From CAZQKE01 sp964593865 (lineage in GTDB: Bacteria > Chloroflexota > Anaerolineae > JAAYZQ01), in assembly GCA_964593865.1 (NCBI GenBank), contig CAZQKE010000064.1, positions 1-18,449 of the forward strand: a DNA stretch of 18,449 bases, read 5' to 3'. A model generated the notes under the pieces. The model searched no databases. It worked only from the letters and a program-made list of their open reading frames with translations, and was not told the DNA's origin. A program made the translations under genes and the position numbers. Numbering within the stretch: the stretch's first letter is position 1; each line of letters opens with the position of its first letter. Positions 1 through 6,805 of this stretch are shown piece by piece.

Positions 1-1812
1 GGCGTCGCCACACCGTCGCCGCCGGGAGCAGCGGCGACGCCGCAATCCGCCGGGGCCGCCTCCCCCGTGGGCGGGATGACCGGTGCCCTGCCCCCCTCCG
101 GTGCAGATTCCGCCTGGGTGCTCCGCCCCGGCTGGCGGACCTTTACCCAGGCCGACGGCCTGGCCAACGACGACGTGCGAGCCGCTGTCGCCGGACCGGA
201 AGGGGACCTGTGGTTCGGCACCTACGGCGGCGGGGTCAGCCGCTACGATCCGGCCACGGGACGGTGGCAGACTCTCACCGAAGCCGACGGCCTGGCCGCC
301 AACTCGGTGCGGGCTATCGCCTTCGGGCCGGAGGGGGACCTGTGGTTCGGCACCTACGGCGGCGGGGTCAGCCGCTACGATCCGGCCACAGGAAAGTGGC
401 AGACCTTTACCCAGGCCGACGGCTTGGCCGACAACCGGGTGTGGACCGCGGCCTTCGGGCCGGAGGGGGACCTGTGGTTCGGCACCACCGGCGGGGTCAG
501 CCGCTACGATCCGGCCACAGGGAAGTGGCAGACCTTTACCCGGCCCGACGGCCTGGCCGATGATCGGGTGATGGCCATAGTCTTCGGACCGGAGGGGGAC
601 ATGTGGTTCGGCACCTACGGCGGCGGGGTCAGCCGCTACGATCCGACCACGGGACGGTGGCAGACTCTCACCGAAGCCGACGGCCTGGCCGCCAACTCGG
701 TGCGGGCTATCACCTTCGGGCCGGAGGGGGACCTGTGGTTCGGCACCACCGGCGGGGTCAGCCGCTACGATCCGGCCACAGGGAAGTGGCAGACCTTCAC
801 CCAGGCCGATGGCCTGGCCGACAACCGGGTATGGGCCGCGGCCGTCGGGCCGGAGGGGAATCCGTGGTTCGGTACGAGCGGCGGGGTGAGCCGCCACGAC
901 CCGCTTGTAGAATCCTTCGCCTGGGCCGGTGAGCAAGTGTGGGCAGTGGCCGCCGGGCCGAAGGGGGACCTGTGGTTCGGCAGCAGTGGCAGCGGGGTGC
1001 GCCGTTACGATCCGGCCACAGGGCGGTGGCAAGTCCTTACCGAGGACGACGGCCTGGCCGATAATCGGGTGAGGGCCATCGCCGCCGGGCCGGAGGGGGG
1101 CCTGTGGTTCGGCACCTACGGTGGGGTCAGCCGTTACGATCCGGCCACGGGGCGGTGGCAGACTTTTACCGAGATCAACGGTCTGGCTGCTAACTCGGTG
1201 TGGGCCGTCGCTACCGGGCCGGAGGGGGACCTGTGGTTCGGTACTATCGGTGGGGTCAGCCACTACGATCCGGCCACAGGGAAGTGGCAGACCTTCACCC
1301 AGGCCGACGGCTTGGCCGATGATCGGGTGAGGGCCATCGCCGCCGGGCCGGAGGGGGACATGTGGTTCGGCACCTACGGCGGCGGGGTCAGCCGCTACGA
1401 TCCGGCCACAGGGAAGTGGCAGACCTTCACCCAAGCCGACGGCCTGGCCGACAACCGGGTATGGGCCGCGGCCGTTGGGCCGGAGGGGGACCTGTGGTTC
1501 GGCACCTACGGCGGCGGGGCCAGCCGCTACGACCCGGCCACGGGGCGGTGGCAGACCTTTACCGAAGCCGACGGCCTGGCAAACAACCGGGTGCGGACCG
1601 TCATCGTGGGGCCGGATGGGAGCGTCTGGTTCGGCACCCATGGCGGCGGGGTCAGCCGTTACGATCCCGACACAGGCCAATGGCGCACCTGGACCACCGA
1701 CGACGGCCTGTTCAGCGACAATGTGTGGTCCGCCGCCGTCGGGCCGGGCGGCAATACCCTTTGGTTCGGCGCCGACGGGGGGACGAATTTTTTCGTCAGG
1801 GCGCAGCCGTAA
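1..1812 (+). CDS. Beta-propeller repeat protein, extracytoplasmic sensor-like (5' partial)
   Basis: The frame is open to the first base of the window. It begins with a Pro/Ala/Thr-rich stretch (ATPSPPGAAATPQSAGAASP) that looks like an extracytoplasmic linker, so the true start and any signal peptide or membrane anchor probably lie upstream; GTG 67 and ATG 76 are in-frame internal candidates without a convincing ribosome binding site. From base 193 the protein is twelve tandem blades of 43-44 residues (one of 36), each built on GPEGDLWFGTYGGGVSRYDP-type strands followed by a W-Q-T-(F/L)-T...DGL...V segment. A half blade precedes them and another half closes the protein. This is the two-component-regulator-propeller type of repeat, known from periplasmic ligand-sensing regions. 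No kinase or transmembrane segment follows the propeller; the stop is TAA at 1810. The ligand is unknown. It could instead be a structural or carbohydrate-binding surface protein. Confidence 0.85.
   Translation, partial: GVATPSPPGAAATPQSAGAASPVGGMTGALPPSGADSAWVLRPGWRTFTQADGLANDDVRAAVAGPEGDLWFGTYGGGVSRYDPATGRWQTLTEADGLAANSVRAIAFGPEGDLWFGTYGGGVSRYDPATGKWQTFTQADGLADNRVWTAAFGPEGDLWFGTTGGVSRYDPATGKWQTFTRPDGLADDRVMAIVFGPEGDMWFGTYGGGVSRYDPTTGRWQTLTEADGLAANSVRAITFGPEGDLWFGTTGGVSRYDPATGKWQTFTQADGLADNRVWAAAVGPEGNPWFGTSGGVSRHDPLVESFAWAGEQVWAVAAGPKGDLWFGSSGSGVRRYDPATGRWQVLTEDDGLADNRVRAIAAGPEGGLWFGTYGGVSRYDPATGRWQTFTEINGLAANSVWAVATGPEGDLWFGTIGGVSHYDPATGKWQTFTQADGLADDRVRAIAAGPEGDMWFGTYGGGVSRYDPATGKWQTFTQADGLADNRVWAAAVGPEGDLWFGTYGGGASRYDPATGRWQTFTEADGLANNRVRTVIVGPDGSVWFGTHGGGVSRYDPDTGQWRTWTTDDGLFSDNVWSAAVGPGGNTLWFGADGGTNFFVRAQP
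193..1809 (+). repeat. Tandem propeller-blade repeats (about 129-132 bp units)
   Basis: Blades start at 193, 325, 457, 586, 718, 847, 955, 1087, 1216, 1345, 1477 and 1609, with a partial closing unit at 1741. Units are 132 or 129 bp, depending on whether the loop reads TYGGG or TYGG/TTGG; the sixth is 108 bp and degenerate, lacking the DGL segment. Identity is high at the nucleotide level, not only in the protein: the blades at 193 and 586 differ at only four of 132 positions by my count. Confidence 0.9.
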
Positions 1813-1828
1813 ACCGAATCAGGAGTAC

Positions 1829-1875
1829 CCTCCCGCACATTGGCGGGCCGAAGGCCCGCTTGAACCTGCGGGAGG
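1829..1875. repeat. Nested palindromic element between convergent genes
   Basis: A 9-bp outer stem (1829-1837 with 1867-1875) encloses a perfect 7-bp inner stem, GCGGGCC (1843-1849) and GGCCCGC (1853-1859), with a GAA loop. It lies 17 bases after the propeller stop codon, exactly where recognisable homology to the VapC-type toxin is lost on the other strand. There is no T-run, so it is not a standard intrinsic terminator. The inner arms are the same seven bases that form the core of the larger palindrome at 2216-2239, which suggests a related repeat family. Confidence 0.7.
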
Positions 1876-1952
1876 TCTCTTGCGCAAACCGTGCCCCAGG
1901 TTTCGGCCATATAACGCTCGACCAGGGCGATGGCATCCAGATAGAGGATCAT
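1876..1952 (-). pseudogene. VapC-like PIN-domain toxin, N-terminal remnant
   Basis: On the minus strand ATG 1952 is preceded by GGAGG at seven bases. It begins MILYLDAIALVERYMAETWG, which matches the first strand and helix of VapC-type PIN toxins, including the first catalytic Asp (Asp6). Homology stops after about 22 residues, at the palindromic element ending at 1875. The open frame then runs into the antisense of the propeller gene until 1659, with no further PIN acidic residues recognisable. PIN toxins are usually about 130 residues, so roughly 80 percent is missing and ribonuclease activity is not expected. Confidence 0.7.
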
Positions 1953-2138
1953 GCCCGGTCCTCCAACAGAAAGTCGGCAACGGCGCAGCCCTTGCAGCCG
2001 GGCCTCCAGCGAGGGTGGCAAGGGGATAAGGCGTCCTACGGGTTTGCCCCGTTCGGTGATGATTACGGTGTCGTCGGCTTTGACCTGACGGATATAGCGG
2101 CTCAACCGGGTTTTGAGTTCCCGAATGGTGTAGGCCAT
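1949..2138 (-). pseudogene. Phd/YefM-family antitoxin, frameshifted
   Basis: ATG 2138 follows a strong ribosome binding site (CCTCCT on the plus strand, 2149-2154). The protein starts MAYTIRELKTRLSRYIRQVK and continues through VIITERGKPVGRLIP, the classic N-terminal DNA-binding fold of Phd/YefM antitoxins, which repress their own operon and neutralise a partner toxin. After about residue 50 the frame is wrong. The adjacent frame reads VADFLLEDRA followed by TGA (1951-1949), a typical antitoxin C-terminus in the usual ATGA overlap with the toxin start at 1952. A small frameshifting deletion has thus joined the antitoxin head in frame to the toxin stub, giving a 159-codon hybrid frame ending at 1659. 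The DNA-binding half may still be made. Upstream, TATACA (2172-2167) is a possible -10 with a poor -35. Confidence 0.75.
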
Positions 2139-2184
2139 GGTCGGGTCTCCTCCTTGTAGTCACAACTGTATAACAAAAGACCAC

Positions 2185-2210
2185 AAAAAGCAAAAGGCGA
2201 CTCAAGTCGC
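2185..2210 (-). terminator. Possible intrinsic terminator of the regulator-ECF operon
   Basis: Reading on the minus strand, a short stem GCGAC/GTCGC with a TTGA loop (2210-2197) is followed by TTTTGCTTTTT (2195-2185). It lies about 50 bases past the ecfT stop and forms the distal part of the palindromic repeat at 2197-2259. The stem is short, so strength is uncertain. Confidence 0.5.
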
Positions 2211-2259
2211 TCCCTGCGGGCCTGGGGCCAACGGCCCGCCGGGAGCGGTCTCAACCGCT
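2197..2259. repeat. Three-hairpin palindromic repeat overlapping the ecfT stop
   Basis: Three adjacent inverted repeats are packed into 63 bp. They are GCGACT-CA-AGTCGC (2197-2210); a 14-bp stem with one mismatch, GCTCCCTGCGGGCC (2209-2222) with 2233-2246; and AGCGGT-CTCA-ACCGCT (2244-2259). The last hairpin contains the ecfT stop codon. In reverse complement the order AGCGGTT...ACCGC, GGCGGGCCG, CAGGCCC, GGGAGCGACTTGAGTCGCC recurs at 17922-17997, and the 3' part recurs at 8761-8795. Confidence 0.8.
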
Positions 2260-3031
2260 ATTTTGGAAAGAACAACAGAACACCAAAGGCAAGGCTGCTG
2301 AGCACCACCGCCCACCAATCGGCGCGGGAAAAACGGATGTCGTGCAAGACGGTGCGTCGGGCCGGGTAGCCCAACCCCCGTGCCGCCAGGGCCAACCCCA
2401 GCTGATCGCTCAGGCGCAGGGCGGCGATGATGGTCGCCGCCAAGATCGGCGCATAGGACCGTGCCCGTCGGAGCAAGCTACCCTGCCCCACGATCCATCC
2501 CCGCGCTTGCTGGGCCTCCTTGATGGCAACGAAAAGGCCATACGTGGTCGGCAGGTAGCGGATGGCCAGGCCGACGGTCAGCCCCCAAGGGTAAGGGAGG
2601 CCCAATTTGACCAAGCCCCGGACCAGCGTCGACGATTCGGTGGTCAGCAGCAGGGCGGCAACGGCAAAGGCCAAAGCCGCCACGCGCAAGGCGAAACTCA
2701 ACCCGATGAGGATGCCGCCGACGGTAACCCTTACAGGCCCCACACCAAACAACACCGTACCGCCAGGGGAAAACAAAGGCTGCAAGAGCAAGATCATGAG
2801 CAACAGGGGAAAAAGCCTTCGCCACAACCGCCCCAACCTGACGAAGGGCACTCCCGCCGTCAGCAAAGCAACATGGGCGATCAGGAGCAACCCTCCCAGC
2901 ACGGCAACGCTCCGGAACAGCAGGCCCACCAGCACGGCCAAGCCCGTCATCCACAGCTTGGCGCGGGGGTCAAGGCGGTGCAGCCACGAATCGCCGGGCA
3001 GGTAAAGGTCAAAGGTTTGGCTCATCGGCAT
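2258..3031 (-). CDS. ecfT: ECF transporter transmembrane subunit EcfT (CbiQ family)
   Basis: This 257-residue integral membrane protein is the T component of an energy-coupling-factor importer, linking the ATPases to a substrate-binding S protein. It opens with LHRLDPRAKL (about residues 17-26), the conserved N-terminal motif, then hydrophobic helices. It carries the two Ala-Arg-Gly coupling motifs of the family, QQARGW and LAARGLGYPARR. ATG 3031 overlaps the upstream ATPase stop by one base (TGATG), implying translational coupling; ATG 3025 is an alternative. A longer open frame reaching 3322 only reads antisense-like sequence inside the ATPase gene and was not used. The stop TAG (2260-2258) lies inside a palindromic repeat. 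No S component is encoded in the window, so the substrate cannot be named; family members carry cobalt, nickel, biotin, thiamin precursors, folate and others. Confidence 0.9.
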   Translation of the reverse strand: MPMSQTFDLYLPGDSWLHRLDPRAKLWMTGLAVLVGLLFRSVAVLGGLLLIAHVALLTAGVPFVRLGRLWRRLFPLLLMILLLQPLFSPGGTVLFGVGPVRVTVGGILIGLSFALRVAALAFAVAALLLTTESSTLVRGLVKLGLPYPWGLTVGLAIRYLPTTYGLFVAIKEAQQARGWIVGQGSLLRRARSYAPILAATIIAALRLSDQLGLALAARGLGYPARRTVLHDIRFSRADWWAVVLSSLAFGVLLFFPK

Positions 3032-4791
3032 CACCGCGGGACCTTTCCCCCAATGCCCCGGATAAAGGCAGCACAAAAGGCATCCACCGTCAAGCAATGC
3101 GGCGGCAGCCCCAACAACCGGGCCAGCACCGCTACCGGCGGCGGCTCCAGGGAGGCACGGGCCAACAAGTCCGAATCCCCAAAAACGGTCGCAGGGGGGC
3201 CATCGGCCAGAATCCGCCCTCTGTGAAGGACGATCACCCGCCGGGCGTGGGCGGCGACCAGGGCCATATCGTGGCTGATGAGGAGGATGGTCCGGCCCTG
3301 GGCGTGCAATTCGGTCAGCCAAGCAAAGGTCTCTGCGCGACCGGCAGCATCCAGGCCCACCGTCGGTTCATCCAGGATCAAAATGGGTGGGTCCTGCGCG
3401 GCCAAAGAAGCCAGCGTCACCCGCCGCCGCAGACCGTAGCTCAGGATGGCCGGTGGCTCTTCGGCAACGGCGGACAGGTCAAAGCGGTTCAGGGCCGCCC
3501 GGACGCGGGCCTCCACCTCCGCAGGGGGCAAGCCCAGGTTGCGCGGCCCAAAGGCCACCTCCCGGCGGACGGTCGTGCTGAAGATCTGCTGTTCCGGGTG
3601 CTGAAACAAAAAGCCCACCCGCCGGGCCATCTCGCCGATGGAGTGATCGGCAACATCCCGCCCTTCCACCCGCACCACGCCACGCCGGGGTCGCAACAGG
3701 CCGTTGAACTGCTTGGCCAGCGTCGTCTTGCCCGAACCGTTGGCCCCCACAATCGCCACAAACTGCCCCTGGGGGACATCCAGGTCCAGGCCGCGCAGGA
3801 CCGGTCGTGCGGCGTCGTACCGAAACTCCAAACCGCGCACCTGCAAGGCCGGAACATCCGGGGCAGAATCCGGCTCTGCTTCCACAGACGGCTCTCCATC
3901 CCTTGCAGATGCATCTTGCCCTCTGGGCAAGGCCGACAGCTGCGGCAACGCCTCCTCCACGGTGAGAAACCCAAAGTCGGTCCCCAACCGTCGGTTGAGG
4001 GCGGCGGCCAACCGGGCGATCTGGGGCACGGCCACCCCCCACGCGGCCATCTCGGCAGCGCGGCGAAACAACGCACGGGGGGAATCCTGGGCCACCAAGC
4101 GGCCTCTGTGCAGCACGGCCACACGGTCGGCAAAGGCGACCACCGCTTCGGGATCGCTTTCGGTCATCAGGATCGCCACGTCATGGTTGCGGCGCAGGGC
4201 TTCCAGGGCAGAGAGGACCTCCCGACGGCCCACGGGGTCCAGGCCGCCCAGCGGTTCATCAAGGATCAAGAAGGCAGGGCGCATGGCCAAGATGGCGGCC
4301 AGGGCCGTCCGCTTCTTTTCGCCGCCGGATAGCGACGCCGGCGGACGATGGCGGACCGCCTCCAGGTGAAAAAGGCCCAACATCTCCTCAACCCGCGCCC
4401 CGATCTCGGCGGGGGGCAAGCCCAGGTTCTCCAACCCCCAAGCGATCTCGGCCTCGACGCTTGGATTGAACAACTGCGCATCCGGTTCTTGGAAGAGCAG
4501 GCCCACCCGGTCGGCCAGGGCAGGCGGTGGGTGTTGACGGGTATCCTTCCCGGCGACAAGGACGCGACCTTCCATCGTCCCGCCGGTCAGATGGGGGGCC
4601 AATCCGGCCAGCAACAGGCAGAGGGTCGTCTTGCCTGCGTCGCTGGCGCCCATCACCGCCAGCCACTCACCCGGCCGCAGGGCCAGGTCCAGGCCGTCCA
4701 ACACCCAGGGGGATGGTGCACCGGGCGCAAGGGATGGGTAAGCGAACCGAATCCCTTCCGCCCGCAGAGAGGGGTCACGCCGGTTCATCAT
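3031..4791 (-). CDS. ECF transporter ATPase, fused tandem ABC domains
   Basis: Two CbiO/EcfA-type nucleotide-binding domains lie in one 586-residue cytoplasmic protein, replacing the usual EcfA-EcfA' pair. Domain 1 has Walker A GASDAGKTT (48-56), Q-loop FQEPDAQLF, signature LSGGE (154-158) and Walker B FLILDEP (174-180). A charged, Ser/Pro/Ala-rich linker spans about 285-313. Domain 2 has Walker A GANGSGKTT (349-357), FQHPEQQIF, signature LSYGL (450-454), Walker B ILILDEP and a canonical switch His507 (ISHD). In domain 1 the switch position reads TESD (Ser212), and in domain 2 the signature is LSYG instead of LSGG, so the two composite ATP sites are unequal. ATG 4791 or ATG 4788 is the likely start, with TTG 4794 less likely; the start lies inside the 3' end of the response-regulator gene (14-17 base overlap). 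The stop overlaps the ecfT start. Confidence 0.92.
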   Translation of the reverse strand: MMNRRDPSLRAEGIRFAYPSLAPGAPSPWVLDGLDLALRPGEWLAVMGASDAGKTTLCLLLAGLAPHLTGGTMEGRVLVAGKDTRQHPPPALADRVGLLFQEPDAQLFNPSVEAEIAWGLENLGLPPAEIGARVEEMLGLFHLEAVRHRPPASLSGGEKKRTALAAILAMRPAFLILDEPLGGLDPVGRREVLSALEALRRNHDVAILMTESDPEAVVAFADRVAVLHRGRLVAQDSPRALFRRAAEMAAWGVAVPQIARLAAALNRRLGTDFGFLTVEEALPQLSALPRGQDASARDGEPSVEAEPDSAPDVPALQVRGLEFRYDAARPVLRGLDLDVPQGQFVAIVGANGSGKTTLAKQFNGLLRPRRGVVRVEGRDVADHSIGEMARRVGFLFQHPEQQIFSTTVRREVAFGPRNLGLPPAEVEARVRAALNRFDLSAVAEEPPAILSYGLRRRVTLASLAAQDPPILILDEPTVGLDAAGRAETFAWLTELHAQGRTILLISHDMALVAAHARRVIVLHRGRILADGPPATVFGDSDLLARASLEPPPVAVLARLLGLPPHCLTVDAFCAAFIRGIGGKVPR

Positions 4792-5464
4792 CAAAACGAT
4801 AGCCCACGCCGCGCACGGTGGCGATCAAGCTGCCGTCGCCCAGCTTCCGGCGGATGTGGCCGATATGAACATCCACCACCCGCTCTTCACCGTAAAAGTC
4901 GTAGCCCCACACCTGCTGTAGGAGCTGTTCCCGGCTGAGGACCAATCCTCGGTGCTCAACCAACGTCTTGAGCAGGTCAAATTCGGTGCCGGTCAGCTCC
5001 ACCGGCTTTCCGTCCACCCATACCCGGCGGCGTCCCACATCCAAGCGGAGGCGGCGGGAGGTCAGAACGGTTGTGTCGGCTGCCACTCCGACGCCCCCCC
5101 GCAGGCGGCGCAGGGCAGCTTTGACGCGGGCCACAAGCTCACGAGGGCTGAAGGGCTTGGTCAAATAATCATCGGCCCCCAGCGAAAGGCCCACGATCTT
5201 GTCCGTTTCCTCCGAACGGGCGGTGAGCATGATGACATAGACATCCGATTCACGGCGCAAGTGGGTCAGTAGCTCCAGGCCATCCATGCCGGGCAGCATC
5301 ACGTCCAGCACGACCAGGTCCGGTTTAAAGGCACGGGCCGCCCGCAAGCCGGACGGCCCATCCATAGCGGTATAGACTTGGTAATTTTCCCGACGCAGGT
5401 AGGCTGTCACCAGGTCAAGGATGTTCTGCTCATCATCAACGACCAAAATCTTGGCATCAGGCAC
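4775..5464 (-). CDS. OmpR/PhoB-family response regulator
   Basis: A 229-residue transcription factor of a two-component system. The receiver domain has the acidic pair Asp10-Asp11, phosphoacceptor Asp54 (VVLDVMLPG), Thr81 (MLTAR) and Lys103 (TKPF). The C-terminal winged helix-turn-helix ends VVDVHIGHIRRKLG...VRGVGYRF, typical of OmpR/PhoB DNA-binding domains. GTG 5464 was chosen over the longer frame from 5587 because it follows GAGGAGG at a good spacing, gives the family length, and lies about 27 bases after a promoter that would otherwise be inside the coding region. Its last 14-17 bases overlap the start of the ECF ATPase gene, so it is the first gene of a three-gene operon. No histidine kinase is in the window. 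The promoter suggests independent, perhaps autoregulated, transcription. Confidence 0.93.
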   Translation of the reverse strand: MPDAKILVVDDEQNILDLVTAYLRRENYQVYTAMDGPSGLRAARAFKPDLVVLDVMLPGMDGLELLTHLRRESDVYVIMLTARSEETDKIVGLSLGADDYLTKPFSPRELVARVKAALRRLRGGVGVAADTTVLTSRRLRLDVGRRRVWVDGKPVELTGTEFDLLKTLVEHRGLVLSREQLLQQVWGYDFYGEERVVDVHIGHIRRKLGDGSLIATVRGVGYRFDDEPA

Positions 5465-5497
5465 GTGACCGGCCCTCCTCGCGACCGTGTTGCCCGT

Positions 5498-5526
5498 ATG
5501 GTACACGAGGAGGGGGTCGTTGTCAA
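5498..5526 (-). promoter_or_regulatory. Sigma70-type promoter of the response regulator-ECF operon
   Basis: On the minus strand a perfect -35 TTGACA (5526-5521) is separated by 17 bp from -10 TACCAT (5503-5498). The predicted transcript starts near 5491, giving a leader of about 27 bases with GAGGAGG before GTG 5464. Confidence 0.8.
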
Positions 5527-5788
5527 GCCGACCGGCACCGCGTTGCAGGGCAAGCGTGTTTATCACCCTTGCCGCCGGTTTCATCATGACGCCGGGGGTG
5601 TGAAAAGTAACCGTGCGAGGCCGACCCGGCCATGCGCAAGAACTCTCGACGGTTTGTTTCTTTCACCCTGCTCTCCTCCGACGCGGGTCGCAGCCCACGT
5701 CATCTCCGATTGAGCGCAGAGTAGCATGGCCGGTTGAAGGGAGGATAAAGGGGATGTGAAGATTCGGTAAAGACCGGAGAGGGGATTT
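5527..5788. other. Intergenic region without a supported gene
   Basis: About 260 bases between the GHMP kinase stop and the operon promoter. The only open frame is the upstream extension of the response regulator, which the promoter argues against. I see no convincing intrinsic terminator for the kinase gene, no RNA gene and no repeat shared with other intergenic regions. Confidence 0.5.
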
Positions 5789-6805
5789 TCAGAGCCGCTC
5801 TTCTATCCTCACCCCTGCCGTCACCTGGGGCCGGTAGATGGCCGAGGCCCCTGCCCGGCGCAACGCCTCTTCCAGGGGAGCCGTGTCCTCCCAGGGCCAC
5901 AGGGCGATGATGGTTCCCCCGTCGCCTGCACCGGCCAGCTTGGCCCCCAACGCGCCTGCCGCCAACGCCGCCGCAATGAGCCGCTCGTTCGACTCGCCCG
6001 AACCGCCCAAGTCGCGTTGGATGGCGTGGTTTTCGTTCATCAGGCGGCCCAGCGTCGGCCAATCGCCCAGGAGCAGGGCCTTTTTGCCCATGCGGGCGAT
6101 CTCGGTGATCCGTTCGTAGCCCTGCACCACCGCCGGTTCGCCGTCCAGCCAGCGTTCGCGCAGCGGCTTGTGGACCGCGCTGGAAGCGTGCTGCACGCCG
6201 GTAAAGCCCAGCACAAAGGGCAAGGCAGGCACATAGTCGGCCAGCGGCTCGACGGTGGCGAAAAGCTCCGCCTCCTCCCGGCGGTAAAACTGCTTGCCCC
6301 GGAAATCCATATAGTTCAGGCCGCCAAAGGTGCACATGTAGGCATCTTGGTAGCCGCACACCACCTTGAGGTAGTTCAACTCAACATAGCGAGCCTTCTC
6401 GGCCAGGCGGTAGGGGCCGGGATGCTTCCCCTGCCAGGCCAGGAGCGACCGCAGCAAGGCCACAACCAACGCCGTCGAACCGGCCAACCCGCTGCGCAAG
6501 GGGATTTCGCTTTCATAGCGCACCCGGACGGTCAGGCGAGGCCGCTCTCTTCCCACCAGGTGCAGGTAGTCCAACACCGCCCGCGCCACGTCAAAGCGAT
6601 CCCCTTGGGGCCGCAGGTCGCGCCGCGTGACAATGGAACAGGTCCGGCCTGCCGTTTCCAGCACCAGCTCCGCCGCCGGTGTGACCGTCACCCGCGCCCG
6701 CATTCCCACCGAACAGGAGAGAACCGCGCCGCCGTACATATCGGTCGGGTTGCCGATGATGCCGCATCGCCCCGGCGCAGAACAGACGATTTTTTCAGAG
6801 TTCAT
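5789..6805 (-). CDS. GHMP-family sugar kinase, glucuronokinase-like
   Basis: A 338-residue GHMP kinase, predicted to phosphorylate a sugar at the anomeric position with ATP. The start region APGRCGIIGNPTDMYGG (10-26) and the nucleotide loop IPLRSGLAGSTA (101-112) are typical. GYQDAY (151-156, likely catalytic Asp154) runs into FGGLNYMDF, and the C-terminal glycine motif is KLAGAGDGG (289-297). The combination of GNP-D-GG, QD-GG-YMDF, a VHKPLRERWLDGE segment and LMNENH recalls plant-type glucuronokinase more than galactokinase or heptose kinase HddA; this is from memory of the family. ATG 6805 lies inside the 3' end of the uridylyltransferase gene (11-base overlap), so the two are translationally coupled. 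The longer frame from 6895 is not supported. Product could be glucuronate-1-phosphate or another sugar-1-phosphate. Confidence 0.8.
   Translation of the reverse strand: MNSEKIVCSAPGRCGIIGNPTDMYGGAVLSCSVGMRARVTVTPAAELVLETAGRTCSIVTRRDLRPQGDRFDVARAVLDYLHLVGRERPRLTVRVRYESEIPLRSGLAGSTALVVALLRSLLAWQGKHPGPYRLAEKARYVELNYLKVVCGYQDAYMCTFGGLNYMDFRGKQFYRREEAELFATVEPLADYVPALPFVLGFTGVQHASSAVHKPLRERWLDGEPAVVQGYERITEIARMGKKALLLGDWPTLGRLMNENHAIQRDLGGSGESNERLIAAALAAGALGAKLAGAGDGGTIIALWPWEDTAPLEEALRRAGASAIYRPQVTAGVRIEERL

Noticed and set aside
83..932. Overlapping Arg/Pro-rich frames inside the propeller gene
   Set aside because: They recur with each blade because the DNA repeats and are alternative-frame readings of it.
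1362..2159. 265-codon plus-strand frame covering the propeller end and the toxin-antitoxin remnant
   Set aside because: The first half is the propeller gene in the wrong frame (Arg/Gly-rich), and the second half is antisense to the antitoxin.
3032..3322. N-terminal extension of EcfT
   Set aside because: It reads the ATPase gene out of frame, and EcfT proteins begin near the LHRLDPRAKL motif. The TGATG overlap gives a better start.
5465..5587. N-terminal extension of the response regulator
   Set aside because: It contains the predicted -35/-10 promoter and the ribosome binding site, and receiver domains begin close to ILVVDDE.
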